Below are positions 36,172 through 45,773 of a stretch of DNA of 64,000 nucleotides, in pieces (positions within the stretch are counted from its first letter, which is position 1; every line of letters starts with the position of its first letter). Origin of the DNA: Gelidibacter maritimus (GTDB lineage: Bacteria; Bacteroidota; Bacteroidia; Flavobacteriales; Flavobacteriaceae); NCBI RefSeq assembly GCF_014062315.1, contig NZ_JACGLT010000002.1, positions 434,001-498,000 on the forward strand. Reading direction: 5' to 3'. The notes beneath the pieces were generated by a model, which saw only the letters and a program-made list of their open reading frames with translations, had not been told where the DNA came from and ran no database searches. A program made the translations under genes and the position numbers.

Positions 36172-37674
36172 TTATTTAGTTAAATTTTGGTCGGTTATGG
36201 CGTCTGCTATTTTTCGATCATTTGAAAGCCTGGGCAGTTTATTTTGTCCTCCTAGTTTGCCTACAGATTTCATATACTCTTGAAAACCACCTTTTTTGAC
36301 TCTCGTAATTTTTAAAGACTGTAACACTTTTCCTCGGATCAAATCTAAATAATAGCTGTTTTGCTTTTGAAGCGATATTTCAATCCTTTCTGCCAAATCT
36401 GATAAATTATCAGGCTCATTTTCAAATTCAATAAACCATTCATGAAATGGCAATCCGCTGGGCGGAGTGATTTGTGGCGCCACCGTAAATTCTGAAACTT
36501 GAATGTTGGAACCCGCAATAGCATCTTGAAGTGCCTGTTCAACTTCCTTACCGATGACATGTTCACCAAAGGCCGAAATAAAGTGTTTAATCCGCCCTGA
36601 GACAATAACCCGATAGGGTTTTAGTGAGGTAAACTGGATTGTGTCTCCAATATTATAGGCCCATAGCCCAGCTGTTGTTGAAATAATCATGACATAATTG
36701 ATGTTCAATTCCACATCCGCAATGGTCAAACGTCTTGGGTCTTCATCAAAAAACTCATCGGCTTTTATAAATTCATAAAAAATACCCGAATTTAATTGTA
36801 GCAGCATGCCTTTTTGCCCCTGCCGATCTTGGTAGGCAAAAAACCCTTCACTGGCGGGATAGAGTTCTATGCTATCAACCTTTCGTCCAATGAGACTCTC
36901 AAATTTTGCGCGATAAGGTTCATAGTTTACGCCACCAAAAATAAACAGATTAAAGTTCTTGAAAACGTCACCTACTTTTTGACCTGTTCTTTGGTTAATT
37001 TTTTCAAAATACATCTGCACCCAAGATGGAATTCCTGAAATGACCGTCATGTTTTCCGGGAGGGTTTCATCGACAATAGCCTCTACTTTTGTTTCCCAAT
37101 CTTCAATACAATTGGTTTCCCATGAAGGCATCCTGTTTTTTTGAAGGTATTTTGGTACATAATGCGCAACGATACCAGATAGACGCCCCAATTGAATCCC
37201 ATTTTGTTCATTTAAAATTGGACTGCCTTGAAGAAAAATCATTTTTCCATCTACAAATTCCGAATTGCCAGTTTCAGAAATGTACATGAGAATCGCGTTT
37301 CGGGCGGCTTCAACATGGGTAGGCATGCTTTCTTTGGTAATGGGAATGTATTTTGATCCCGAAGTCGTTCCTGAAGTTTTTGCAAAATAGAGCGGCTTGC
37401 CTTTCCATAAAATATCAGTTTCTCCCGCAACTACCCGCTCCACATAAGGTTTTAGATCTTCATAATCGCGCACGGGAACACGTGAAATAAAATCGGAATG
37501 CGATGCAATAGTCGTAAAATCATGATCCTTTCCAAACTGAGTATCCTTCGCTTCTTGGATTAGGTTTTTGAAAACCGCTTCCTGGGTTTCAATAGGGTTG
37601 TTTGCCCATTTTAAAACCGATTTTCTAACATAATGAGCAAAGACTTTGGCAAGAACAGATTTTATTGTGAACAT
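36172..37674 (-). CDS. GH3 auxin-responsive-promoter family protein (acyl-adenylate ligase fold)
   Basis: A 500-residue ANL-fold protein of the GH3 family. The phosphate loop reads AKTSGTTSGSKYIPIT (about 108-123), the middle motif ELYPASEGFFAYQ, and the third motif YNIGDTIQFTS; these match GH3 acyl-acid amido synthetases of plants. In Bacteroidota the substrate is not established; amide bond formation between a carboxylate and an amino acid is the family reaction. Its ATG overlaps the M23 gene stop by one base, so the two are coupled. Confidence 0.88.
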   Translation of the reverse strand: MFTIKSVLAKVFAHYVRKSVLKWANNPIETQEAVFKNLIQEAKDTQFGKDHDFTTIASHSDFISRVPVRDYEDLKPYVERVVAGETDILWKGKPLYFAKTSGTTSGSKYIPITKESMPTHVEAARNAILMYISETGNSEFVDGKMIFLQGSPILNEQNGIQLGRLSGIVAHYVPKYLQKNRMPSWETNCIEDWETKVEAIVDETLPENMTVISGIPSWVQMYFEKINQRTGQKVGDVFKNFNLFIFGGVNYEPYRAKFESLIGRKVDSIELYPASEGFFAYQDRQGQKGMLLQLNSGIFYEFIKADEFFDEDPRRLTIADVELNINYVMIISTTAGLWAYNIGDTIQFTSLKPYRVIVSGRIKHFISAFGEHVIGKEVEQALQDAIAGSNIQVSEFTVAPQITPPSGLPFHEWFIEFENEPDNLSDLAERIEISLQKQNSYYLDLIRGKVLQSLKITRVKKGGFQEYMKSVGKLGGQNKLPRLSNDRKIADAITDQNLTK

Positions 37675-38540
37675 TATTTAAAATCTATAAAATTAGTTGG
37701 ATTAATGGGATACCCTTTGCTCCATAATTCAAAATGCAAATGTGGTCCTGTAGAAAGTTCACCAGTACTTCCGGCCATGGCAACAACTTCACCGGCTTTA
37801 ACAATATCACCTTGTTCTTTGGTCAACGAGGCATTATGTTTATATACCGAAATAAGTTCATAACTGTGCTCGATAATGACTACATAACCGGTTTCTGATG
37901 TCCACTCCGCAAAGATAACCGTGCCATCTGCAGTGGCTTTAACCGGTGTGTTTTTAGCAACAACAATATCGACGGCATAATGCTTTTCTTCAACATTATA
38001 GCCTTCTGAAATGGTTCCGTTAACCGGAGGAAACAATACAAAGTTGGAGGCGGATATAGCCGATTCAAAAAAGTTATATTTATCCTCCTTATCTACTTTT
38101 TCTCGCAATATCGAATCTTGTTTGGTCGGCTTTACGGTCAACTGACCCGCTTCTTCATTAAAAGCGTTTAAAATGGAATCTTTATTAAACTCCACAGTTT
38201 TCACATCGCCTGTAAGCACACGTTTAATGGAAGCAAAATACTTTTCGTTAACATCAATAACCTGTTTCAAGGAATCTGTTGTGAAACTGAGCTGGGTTGC
38301 TTGTTTTTTTAGTTTAGCCGAAGAATACCCCGGAATATATTCTCTTAATGGCGTAAAGGCGATTAAAATGATAGTTCCTAACACCAGCAGAATACTACCT
38401 AAAGAAACGATAACAAACACATTTAAGCGCGTTAGTTTAATAGCAAAGCGCTCCTCAAAAGTATCTTCATTGAGTACAACCAAACGGTACTTATGAAGTA
38501 GTTTTTTAGTAAATTTTTTCTCTTTTTTTCTAGTGGTCAT
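37674..38540 (-). CDS. M23 family peptidoglycan metallopeptidase, membrane-anchored
   Basis: About 288 residues from the ATG at 38540. One N-terminal membrane helix (about 30-55) anchors it, a coiled region follows, and the LytM/M23 domain spans about 185-285 with the Zn ligands in HYAVD and HLHFELW. The longer frame begins with a TTG at 38549 that is inside a TAATTTTG promoter-like element, so it is not the start. Likely a periplasmic endopeptidase or a regulator of one. Coupled to GH3 by a TAATG overlap. Confidence 0.85.
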   Translation of the reverse strand: MTTRKKEKKFTKKLLHKYRLVVLNEDTFEERFAIKLTRLNVFVIVSLGSILLVLGTIILIAFTPLREYIPGYSSAKLKKQATQLSFTTDSLKQVIDVNEKYFASIKRVLTGDVKTVEFNKDSILNAFNEEAGQLTVKPTKQDSILREKVDKEDKYNFFESAISASNFVLFPPVNGTISEGYNVEEKHYAVDIVVAKNTPVKATADGTVIFAEWTSETGYVVIIEHSYELISVYKHNASLTKEQGDIVKAGEVVAMAGSTGELSTGPHLHFELWSKGYPINPTNFIDFK

Positions 38541-38546
38541 GCCGAA

Positions 38547-38554
38547 CAAAATTA
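38547..38554 (-). promoter_or_regulatory. Putative -7 element (TAATTTTG) of the M23-GH3 genes
   Basis: TAATTTTG on the - strand, ending 6 bp before the ATG at 38540. The short distance implies a very short or absent 5' leader. No clear -33 TTG at the usual distance. Confidence 0.4.
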
Positions 38555-38627
38555 AATAAAATTAAGCCAATCTAGATTGTCTTTCATCTAAAGTTTGTTT
38601 TTAACGCATAATTTGAAGTTTAATTAT

Positions 38628-38635
38628 TAAATTTG
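38628..38635 (+). promoter_or_regulatory. Putative -7 element (TAAATTTG) of tatA
   Basis: Matches TAnnTTTG, 18 bp before the ATG at 38654. The -33 box is not clear. Confidence 0.45.
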
Positions 38636-38653
38636 CAGTTCAAATAAAATGTT

Positions 38654-38848
38654 ATGATAGCATCAAGTATTTTTTTAGCGGTTGGACCATGGCAAATTGT
38701 AGTCGTAGTCGTATTGGTATTATTGCTTTTTGGAGGCAAGAAAATTCCAGAACTCATGAGAGGATTAGGCAGTGGCATTAAGGAATTTAAGGATGCCAGT
38801 AAGGAAGAAGGTGATGAAACAAGCACATCCACTGATAAAAAGCAGTAA
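38654..38848 (+). CDS. tatA: Sec-independent translocase subunit TatA/TatE
   Basis: A 64-residue protein: one N-terminal membrane helix ([20 protein letters not shown]), then FG-hinge and amphipathic helix with [18 protein letters not shown], and a charged tail. This is the TatA pore-forming subunit of the twin-arginine translocon. tatC is not in the window. A bidirectional terminator follows. Confidence 0.92.
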   Translation: MIASSIFLAVGPWQIVVVVVLVLLLFGGKKIPELMRGLGSGIKEFKDASKEEGDETSTSTDKKQ

Positions 38849-38864
38849 TTAAATCTTATAAAAG

Positions 38865-38899
38865 AAAAAAGAGCTAACTTAAACCGTTGGCTCTTTTTT
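38865..38899. terminator. Bidirectional terminator between tatA and DUF4837
   Basis: Arms AAAAAAGAGCTAAC (38865-38878) and GTTGGCTCTTTTTT (38886-38899) with a seven-base loop and one G-T pair. A U-run follows on both strands, serving both convergent genes. Confidence 0.75.
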
Positions 38900-38925
38900 G
38901 TTTCATGTAATTTAATTGTGTGGTT

Positions 38926-39897
38926 TTATTTTATCTTAATCGATTTTAGGATGGCTTCAAGTTCAAAAATATTGTTACGTTTTTCAACCGACGGCGAAAA
39001 CACATAACCTTCAATAACCACATATCTATTATTTGCTTTATCCTCAATGGCATAATTTATAAAAGGGCCAGCCATAAAGGCATTCTTCACATCCCAAATA
39101 CCTCTCGATTCAAATGCTGGTTTTCCGTCAACCGTAGTTTCATTTAAATAGGGTGTATACGCTTCTTCAGTAATCATATAAGAACCTTCCACGGGGCCTG
39201 GAATATGAACTTTTCCAATAGAATCTCTCATTCTTACAATATCCACAATAGCACTATCGCCTTTTTTAATGGTGCTAAGTGGCACCTCATAAATCATGAT
39301 GTCCATGGTGCCCGTAGGAATATCTTTTCTGATCCAAAAGAAGTCCTTTTCTTGCTTTGCTATGCGATAAGCGGTTTGAAAGTTCAAATTGACGCCTAAA
39401 GTTTCTTCAAGGGGTTGATCATCCATCAACGAGATCTTGATGCGGCGCTGGTTTTCTTTTAATTCTTCCTTTTTAAAAGCGGCAATTATCTCGTCGGCAT
39501 TGCTTTCTAACTGATCTTTAATTTGTTGATCAGTTTTTCCTGAAACAACAACAACGGTTTGAGGTCTTGCATAGACATTACTTTTTATGGCCATTCCTGC
39601 TTCTCCACCCTTTTCAATTTTTAAAATAATTCTGTTTTTAGTCGCAAAGCCCTCAAATACCATTGGTGGCATTTGGTTGAGTGAAAATACGGGTTCTTCT
39701 GGAGTTAAAAGCGGAATGGAGGCTGCAACAACGTCTCTAATGGTCTCGCCTACACTGTCATCCCAAAGTAAATTATCAACAACTACCAACAGATTATTGA
39801 TGTTGCCGCTAGATGAAGGAATGATGCGTTGGTCTTTGCCATTGTTACAGGATGTAAACAAGAATAAAGAAATGGCAATAGCATAAATTGTTTTCAT
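38926..39897 (-). CDS. DUF4837 family lipoprotein
   Basis: A 323-residue protein with signal peptide and lipobox (LFLFTSC), matching the DUF4837 family of Bacteroidota. Two similar halves of mixed alpha/beta character are visible; segments such as VVVVSGKTDQQIKDQL and DFFWIRKDIPTGTMDIMIYEVPL are typical. Function unknown; cell-envelope location inferred from the lipobox. It lies 25 bp after the LysM transglycosylase gene on the same strand, so they probably share a transcript. Confidence 0.78.
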   Translation of the reverse strand: MKTIYAIAISLFLFTSCNNGKDQRIIPSSSGNINNLLVVVDNLLWDDSVGETIRDVVAASIPLLTPEEPVFSLNQMPPMVFEGFATKNRIILKIEKGGEAGMAIKSNVYARPQTVVVVSGKTDQQIKDQLESNADEIIAAFKKEELKENQRRIKISLMDDQPLEETLGVNLNFQTAYRIAKQEKDFFWIRKDIPTGTMDIMIYEVPLSTIKKGDSAIVDIVRMRDSIGKVHIPGPVEGSYMITEEAYTPYLNETTVDGKPAFESRGIWDVKNAFMAGPFINYAIEDKANNRYVVIEGYVFSPSVEKRNNIFELEAILKSIKIK

Positions 39898-39922
39898 GGT
39901 GTGGTTTTTAATTTTATAACAC

Positions 39923-41506
39923 TTATCGTGAAAGTTTAAGTGTTGTTCCTACTTTTAAATTACTACCACTAATATCGTTCCAATCTTTGATATTTTGAAT
40001 TGAAACTCCAGGAAATTTTCTTGAAATGCTCCATAAGGAATCTCCTGACCTTACTTTATAGGTTTGAGAACCGCCGGAGGCAGCATTTTGGTTATTCGAT
40101 TTTGAGGCCACAGATTTTGACGCTGAAGTTGTTGGTTGCGTTCTATAGATGGTTAGGCGCTGCCCAATTCTTATATTATTACTCCGCAAACCATTCCACT
40201 GTTTCAATTGGGAAACACGCACCCCAAATTGTCGTGCTATTTTTCCTAAATTATCACCTGAAACTACTCTATAGGTCGTTTTGGTTTCAGAATTAAACAA
40301 TTGAGGTAATGGTTTTTCGCGTTTGTTCATTTCATTGTTGACAAACTCATAAATGCTCGCTTCGTTGGTCACAAACCTTCCAACGGCATGTCTTGGCAAC
40401 CTTAAGGTATAATTCTTACCTTCAACAAACGGAATGATATCCAACTTATACGAAGGATTTAGAAACTGTAATTCTTCCATTGGCAGTTCCAATAATTCTG
40501 AAACCTGATCTAAACTAATGGTTTGCTTAACGTGTATCGTATCAGTATCGATATATCTAAAATCTGGTCGGTGTTTTTTAAATCCGTGCTCTTCAGCATA
40601 TTCAAAAATATACATGGTGGCTAAAAAGGCTGGCAAATAACCTGCCGTTTCCCTTGGTAAATAAGGTCTGATATTCCAATAGTTTTCATAACCACCTGAA
40701 CGGCGTATTGCTTTACTGACGTTGCCCGGACCGCAGTTATATGAAGCCAAAGCTAAATCCCAATCGCCAAATATCTCATAGAGCCGCGCCAGATATTTAC
40801 TGGCCGCTTCTGTAGATTTAAGCGGATCACTACGCTCATCTACATAACTGCTGACATTTAAATTATATTGCTTCCCGGTAGCAAACATAAATTGCCATAA
40901 ACCTGTGGCGCCTACGCGCGACTTTGCTCGTGGTTTTAAGGCTGACTCTACAATGGCCAAATATTTTACTTCTAACGGAATATTATAATTGTCCAACTCT
41001 CTTTCAAACATTGGGAAATAATAATCGCTCAGAGACATCAATCGTTCCAGAGAATTGCGTCGGTGTTTTAAGTAGGATTTGATGACACTTTCTAAAGACT
41101 CATTGTATTCAATATTAAATGGCGTCTTGGCACTTAACTTATGCAATCTTGCTTTTAAAGTGTCTGTAGGCAACTCTGGATAATCAACCGCATCATATTT
41201 TAAATCTGTAACAGAAGCATAAATACTATCAAACAATTCGTTGCTATATAATTCTTCAAGCCATTTTTGATCAAATTCTGAGGCCAGTTGCAAATCTTCA
41301 ATAGTTTTTGAAGACAAGGAGTCGGTTACAGGTTCTATTTCCTTAATAGCTAAATTTTTCCCATCACTAATGGAATCAATTTGAACTAAATCAATTTTAT
41401 GAGGTGCGGCAGTAGTGCTGTCATTTTTCACTGTTTTTATTTGCGAAAAACTTAAGCCATACACACATAAGGCACCAAAAGTTAAATATGCTAGTTTTTG
41501 GTTCAT
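39923..41506 (-). CDS. Lytic transglycosylase with two LysM domains (MltD-like)
   Basis: A 527-residue secreted protein. After the signal peptide and an acidic linker, an SLT domain (about 165-320) contains the catalytic Glu in AIVESALKP, then GATGLWQFM and ASYNCGPGNVSKAI. Two LysM peptidoglycan-binding repeats follow: YRVVSGDNLGKIARQFGV (about 409-452) and YKVRSGDSLWSISRKF (about 483-526). It cleaves glycan strands in murein turnover. Domain order matches MltD. Confidence 0.9.
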   Translation of the reverse strand: MNQKLAYLTFGALCVYGLSFSQIKTVKNDSTTAAPHKIDLVQIDSISDGKNLAIKEIEPVTDSLSSKTIEDLQLASEFDQKWLEELYSNELFDSIYASVTDLKYDAVDYPELPTDTLKARLHKLSAKTPFNIEYNESLESVIKSYLKHRRNSLERLMSLSDYYFPMFERELDNYNIPLEVKYLAIVESALKPRAKSRVGATGLWQFMFATGKQYNLNVSSYVDERSDPLKSTEAASKYLARLYEIFGDWDLALASYNCGPGNVSKAIRRSGGYENYWNIRPYLPRETAGYLPAFLATMYIFEYAEEHGFKKHRPDFRYIDTDTIHVKQTISLDQVSELLELPMEELQFLNPSYKLDIIPFVEGKNYTLRLPRHAVGRFVTNEASIYEFVNNEMNKREKPLPQLFNSETKTTYRVVSGDNLGKIARQFGVRVSQLKQWNGLRSNNIRIGQRLTIYRTQPTTSASKSVASKSNNQNAASGGSQTYKVRSGDSLWSISRKFPGVSIQNIKDWNDISGSNLKVGTTLKLSR

Positions 41507-41669
41507 TAGTAAGGTGTTTTATAAATCAACGTTGCGTTGGTTAAAATCGTACAATAATATCTAAAATGAGCGTACAAAACAAGATTTTAACACAGCAAAC
41601 TGCATTTCGTCGAATAAATCGTCCTTTTGTCCAATAATTCACTTAGATATCAGCCTCTAATCGAGATGC

Positions 41670-42857
41670 CTATTTCATGATGGCAGCAATTCCTGGGAGT
41701 GATTTTCCTTCTAAGCTTTCAAGCATTGCCCCACCGCCAGTACTCACGTAACTCACTTTATCTTCAAAGCCAAATTCTTTCACGGCAGCCACTGAATCGC
41801 CACCACCAACAAGAGAAAAAGCGCCTTTTTTGGTAGCTTCCGCAATCGACTTTCCAAGTTCGATGGTACCTTTTGCAAAATTCTCCATTTCAAAAACGCC
41901 TAAAGGTCCATTCCATAAAATAGTTTTACATTCAAGAACCACCTCATGAAAATTTTCAATCGTTTGTGGCCCTGCATCCAAACCTTGCCATCCATCAGGA
42001 ATTTCACTCACTTTTAAAACTTGAGTCTTGGCATCATTACTAAACGCGTCGGCGGCAACGACATCAACCGGAAGATGAACTTCTACGTTTTTTTCTTTCG
42101 CTTTTTTCAAGATTTCCAAAGCCAATTCCATTTTATCATCTTCACAGATAGAATCACCAATTTTTCCACCTTGTGCCTTGACAAAGGTAAATGTCATGCC
42201 GCCTCCAATAATTAAATGGTCCACTTTATCCAATATGTTTTCAATAATGGTAATTTTAGAAGATACTTTCGCACCACCAAGGATGGCCAGTACAGGTTTT
42301 TCTCCATTTTCCATTACTTTCTTGATGCTTTCAATTTCCTGCTCCATGAGGTAGCCGAAATATTTTCTCTCTGGGAAGAAATCGGCAATAATGGCCGTTG
42401 AGGCATGTGCTCTATGTGCGGTTCCAAAAGCATCATTTACAAAAACATCTGCCAATTTGGATAATGCCTCGGCAAATCCCTTATCCCCAGCCTCTTCCTC
42501 TGGATGAAACCTTAAGTTCTCAAGAAGTAATATTTCACCCGGTTTTAAATTATCAGCAGCGGCCTGCGCTTCCCCACCGATACTATTATTGACAAACATA
42601 GTTTTAACGCCAATGATATCTTCCACTTTAGCATGGATATGTTTTAAAGAGAATTCACTTTGAAAGCCTTTTGGTCGGCCAAGGTGTGACATTAAAATAC
42701 AACTACCGCCATCTTCCAATATTTTTAGTATTGTCGGTTTGGCAGCAACAATCCTGCTGTCGTCGGTAACCGTAAATTCATCGTCCAAAGGCACGTTAAA
42801 ATCCACTCTTATGAGTGCTTTCTTATCTTTAAAATTGAAATCGTTCAAAGTTTTCAT
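41670..42857 (-). CDS. pgk: Phosphoglycerate kinase
   Basis: A 395-residue glycolytic kinase. [10 protein letters not shown] and [10 protein letters not shown] (substrate site), [26 protein letters not shown], and the C-terminal ATP site with [12 protein letters not shown] and [14 protein letters not shown] are diagnostic. Normal family length. Single gene with its own promoter-like element upstream; divergent from holB. Confidence 0.97.
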   Translation of the reverse strand: MKTLNDFNFKDKKALIRVDFNVPLDDEFTVTDDSRIVAAKPTILKILEDGGSCILMSHLGRPKGFQSEFSLKHIHAKVEDIIGVKTMFVNNSIGGEAQAAADNLKPGEILLLENLRFHPEEEAGDKGFAEALSKLADVFVNDAFGTAHRAHASTAIIADFFPERKYFGYLMEQEIESIKKVMENGEKPVLAILGGAKVSSKITIIENILDKVDHLIIGGGMTFTFVKAQGGKIGDSICEDDKMELALEILKKAKEKNVEVHLPVDVVAADAFSNDAKTQVLKVSEIPDGWQGLDAGPQTIENFHEVVLECKTILWNGPLGVFEMENFAKGTIELGKSIAEATKKGAFSLVGGGDSVAAVKEFGFEDKVSYVSTGGGAMLESLEGKSLPGIAAIMK

Positions 42858-42885
42858 AGGTGTCTGTTTTTAAATAAAATGGAAA

Positions 42886-42893
42886 CAAATGTA
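42886..42893 (-). promoter_or_regulatory. Putative -7 element (TACATTTG) of pgk
   Basis: Matches TAnnTTTG on the - strand, 28 bp before the pgk ATG. A -33 TTG at 19-21 bp is not clear. Confidence 0.45.
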
Positions 42894-42968
42894 ACCAATT
42901 CTGAAATGATAATAAATGCATTCTTTTAGGAATTGGATTTGCATAAATTTTTAATGGAAAAAAATACA

Positions 42969-42976
42969 TAGTTTTG
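42969..42976 (+). promoter_or_regulatory. Putative -7 element (TAGTTTTG) of holB
   Basis: Matches TAnnTTTG and ends only 4 bp before the holB ATG at 42981, so transcription would begin at or next to the start codon. Confidence 0.4.
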
Positions 42977-42980
42977 TGCC

Positions 42981-44135
42981 ATGCAATTTGACAAAATACT
43001 AGGCCAAGATCATCTTAAAAACCACTTAACCCAAAGCGTGGACAATGGGCGCATCCCTCATGCACAATTATTTGTCGGGCCTGAAGGATCGGGAACTTTA
43101 CCTATGGCCATTGCCTATGCACAATATATACTTTGCGGCAATACGAATTCTGAAAACCAAGGCGGAAACGACGCTTGCAATTTGAAGTTTAAAAACTTTT
43201 CACATCCTGATCTACATTTTGCTTTCCCAGTTGCAACGACAGATAGAGTTAAAAGCCATCCTGTTTCAAGTAATTTTTTAAATGAATGGCGACAACTATT
43301 AAAAGAGCAACCGTATGGGAATCTTTTTGATTGGTACCGCATTTTAGGCATTGATAATAAACAGGGACAAATCGGGGTTGATGAAGCTCTGAACATTGTG
43401 AAGTCACTCTCTTTAAAATCGTATGAAGGTGGCTACAAAATTATGTTGATCTGGATGGCTGAGCGTATGAATACTTCAGCAGCCAACAAACTCTTGAAAC
43501 TCATTGAAGAACCTCCTTCAAAAACCGTATTTATCCTTATAGCGGAGGATGAAGGGCAAATTATCAACACCATTCGATCCCGATGTCAAGTTTTGCATTT
43601 TCCGCCATTGGCCGAAGTGGTCATAAAGGAAGCGCTCAAGAAAAATTACCAAATTGATGAAGCTACCGCAACAAAGATCGCCCGACAATCAGACGGAAAT
43701 TACAATAAAGCCTGCGATTTGGTCTATCACGACTCTGAAGACATTCAATTTGAAGAATGGTTTGTTTTTTGGATTCGTAGCGCCTTTAAAGCAAAAGGCA
43801 ACAAAGCTGCTATTCACGACCTGATCAGTTGGAGCGAACAAGTTGCCAAAACCGGACGTGAAACACAAAAACAGTTTCTACAGTTTTGCATTGATTTTTT
43901 CCGACAAGCGCTAATGATGAACTATAATGCCAATCAATTGGTGTTTATTGAACCGAAAACCAAAAACTTTAAATTGGAAAATTTTGCGCCTTTTGTCCAT
44001 GAAGGTAATATTATGGATATCAGTCAAGAACTTCAAGATGCTATTTATCATATTGAACGCAATGGGAATTCTAAAATAATTTTAACCGATCTCTCCATTA
44101 AATTGACGCGGTTATTACACAAAAAAGCCAGTTAA
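42981..44135 (+). CDS. holB: DNA polymerase III delta' subunit
   Basis: A 384-residue clamp-loader subunit. It opens with FDKILGQDHLKNHL; the Walker A site is degenerate (GPEGSGTLP, no GKT), as expected for delta', which does not hydrolyse ATP. NTSAANKLLKLIEEPP and TIRSRCQVLHF (sensor/arginine finger region) are diagnostic. Only isolated Cys residues remain from the usual Zn module. The 3' end overlaps the terminator of the convergent OmpH gene. Confidence 0.88.
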   Translation: MQFDKILGQDHLKNHLTQSVDNGRIPHAQLFVGPEGSGTLPMAIAYAQYILCGNTNSENQGGNDACNLKFKNFSHPDLHFAFPVATTDRVKSHPVSSNFLNEWRQLLKEQPYGNLFDWYRILGIDNKQGQIGVDEALNIVKSLSLKSYEGGYKIMLIWMAERMNTSAANKLLKLIEEPPSKTVFILIAEDEGQIINTIRSRCQVLHFPPLAEVVIKEALKKNYQIDEATATKIARQSDGNYNKACDLVYHDSEDIQFEEWFVFWIRSAFKAKGNKAAIHDLISWSEQVAKTGRETQKQFLQFCIDFFRQALMMNYNANQLVFIEPKTKNFKLENFAPFVHEGNIMDISQELQDAIYHIERNGNSKIILTDLSIKLTRLLHKKAS

Positions 44136-44144
44136 AAACTGGCT
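44120..44144 (-). terminator. Intrinsic terminator of the OmpH-like gene
   Basis: Stem AGCCAGTT / AACTGGCT (44126-44144) with three-base loop; on the - strand a run of six U follows (44125-44120). The stem lies over the holB stop codon. Confidence 0.7.
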
Positions 44145-44175
44145 CTTGTTAGATATCTACGATTAATTTAAGGCA

Positions 44176-44688
44176 TTAATCTTTTTTTTCGGCGTTAAGC
44201 GCGTCCAAAATATCTTTAGTTAAATCCTGACTTTCCTCACCGTACATCACACTTCCAGCTTCATTACTTCCTAGTATGAAAGCATATCCATTCTTCTCAC
44301 CATAATCTTTCACAAAAGATCTGATGTCTTTAATAAGTGTATCTATTTGAGATTGGCTCTTTTTTTGAATTTCTTGTTCTTCCATCTGAAATTGTTGTTG
44401 GAAACGTTGGTACTGTTGCGCTAAGGCTTGATATTGCTCTTGCGAACTTTTTTTCACCATCTGAGGATCCTTCTCCTGCATTTCGGCAGCTAAAGCTTGA
44501 AAGGATTGACCAATACTATCTACCTTTTTGTTGAAGGCATCAATTTCAACCTGAAATTTAGCTTCAATGTCTTTTTTCTTCTGGTAATCGTTAATCAATT
44601 TGCTATTATCAACAAATCCAATTTTTGCTTGCTCTTGACATGATGATAACATCACTAAAGTTAATAGAGCGATAAATCCTTTTCTCAT
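44176..44688 (-). CDS. OmpH/Skp family periplasmic chaperone-like lipoprotein
   Basis: A 170-residue protein with signal peptide and lipobox (VMLSSC), then the Skp-type pattern: KIGFVDNSKLINDY, a long coiled-coil rich in Gln, Lys and Glu (about 40-115), and a C-terminal YGEKNGYAFILGSNEAGSVMY strand hairpin followed by DLTKDILDALN. Skp proteins bind unfolded outer-membrane proteins; a lipid-anchored form is common in Bacteroidota. Start ATG at 44688. Confidence 0.87.
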   Translation of the reverse strand: MRKGFIALLTLVMLSSCQEQAKIGFVDNSKLINDYQKKKDIEAKFQVEIDAFNKKVDSIGQSFQALAAEMQEKDPQMVKKSSQEQYQALAQQYQRFQQQFQMEEQEIQKKSQSQIDTLIKDIRSFVKDYGEKNGYAFILGSNEAGSVMYGEESQDLTKDILDALNAEKKD

Positions 44689-44714
44689 TTTTTGTGTTTA
44701 TTAAAATTTCGATG

Positions 44715-44722
44715 CAAATGTA
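44715..44722 (-). promoter_or_regulatory. Putative -7 element (TACATTTG) of the OmpH-like gene
   Basis: Matches TAnnTTTG on the - strand, 26 bp before the ATG. No well-placed -33 box. Confidence 0.42.
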
Positions 44723-44897
44723 ATAAAGTCGAGGTGATATTTAAGAAAATATACAATATAGTTTTAATTAATAGTAAAAATCGTGGCCATAAATAAAATC
44801 AATGTAAAATGACGTCACAGAAAACGTTTTAAGAAGGTTTTGATTGCAAGGATAGGTAAACCGTCGCTAAAGGGCGATAAAACCCGTAAAATCCCTC

Positions 44898-45773
44898 CTA
44901 TTTAGTTTTTTGATGCTTTATAACATAAATCAGGGAAGAATACTCTCCGGAAGACCGCGCCTTCAAATTTGAACGAAAACCATTCCAGAACCCTTTAATA
45001 TAATTCATGCTTCCGGATTTATATTTTTCCGAAAGGAGGCTCACATAAAAAGCATCAAAGAGCATTGGCTTCGTACTGAGCAAAGTCATGTTGACTTTAT
45101 GTGCCAACTTTTTTATGGAAGTTTGACTAAAATGCCATAAATGTCTTGGAACATCATAGGCAGCCCAAAACTGCTTGTATAGGTTTGCATCGAAACTTTT
45201 ATAATTAGGCACGGCAATAATAAGCACACCATCTGGTTTTAGTAACTTATTAAACAGATCAAAATGCGCTTCAAGTTCTGGTAAATGTTCCAAAACGTGC
45301 CATAACGTTATCACGTCAAAACGATTTGCTTCAAATTTAAAAAGTTGCTCTGTTTCAAATACAGAATGATTTGTTTTTTTGTTGGCAATTGCTCTAGCTT
45401 GCTCATTAGGTTCAATTCCGGTTATGGCCCAACCTGCTTTTAGCGCTACCTGCAAAAAATCACCAGTACCGCATCCAACATCCAACACCGATTTTGATTC
45501 TTGACTTACTGAATTGATAAGTTTTAGTTTTCGTTTTAATGCAATCCCTTTTACAAGATGGTAGAGCTTTTCAAAGACATTCCTCTTTGCGTCCGTGTGC
45601 GAAATATAATCCTCACTTTTATAATATTCCGGTAATTTACTTTCGGACGGTTGCGGAAAAGTTTCGAGCATTTCCAATTCGTCATTGTACAATAACTCAA
45701 AACTTTCTTGGGAAACTGAGTAATCCTTTACTTTGATATAGCAGTTTTTTTGCAACGGATCTGACACGCTCAA
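44898..45773 (-). CDS. Class I SAM-dependent methyltransferase
   Basis: A 291-residue protein. The Rossmann SAM site is VLDVGCGTGDFLQVALKAG (about 90-108), followed by ITGIEPNEQA with the acidic ribose-binding residue and the motif IV region DVITLWHVLEHLPEL. An N-terminal extension of about 85 residues is unassigned. Relatives act in sugar or lipid modification, but the substrate is unknown. There is no ATG in frame near the start: TTG at 45773 or GTG at 45767 must be used, since an in-frame stop lies at 45783-45785. Confidence 0.8.
   Translation of the reverse strand: MSVSDPLQKNCYIKVKDYSVSQESFELLYNDELEMLETFPQPSESKLPEYYKSEDYISHTDAKRNVFEKLYHLVKGIALKRKLKLINSVSQESKSVLDVGCGTGDFLQVALKAGWAITGIEPNEQARAIANKKTNHSVFETEQLFKFEANRFDVITLWHVLEHLPELEAHFDLFNKLLKPDGVLIIAVPNYKSFDANLYKQFWAAYDVPRHLWHFSQTSIKKLAHKVNMTLLSTKPMLFDAFYVSLLSEKYKSGSMNYIKGFWNGFRSNLKARSSGEYSSLIYVIKHQKTK

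Noticed and set aside
38541-38549. Extended start (TTG at 38549) for the M23 peptidase
   Set aside because: The TTG is part of the TAATTTTG promoter-like element; the ATG at 38540 fits better.
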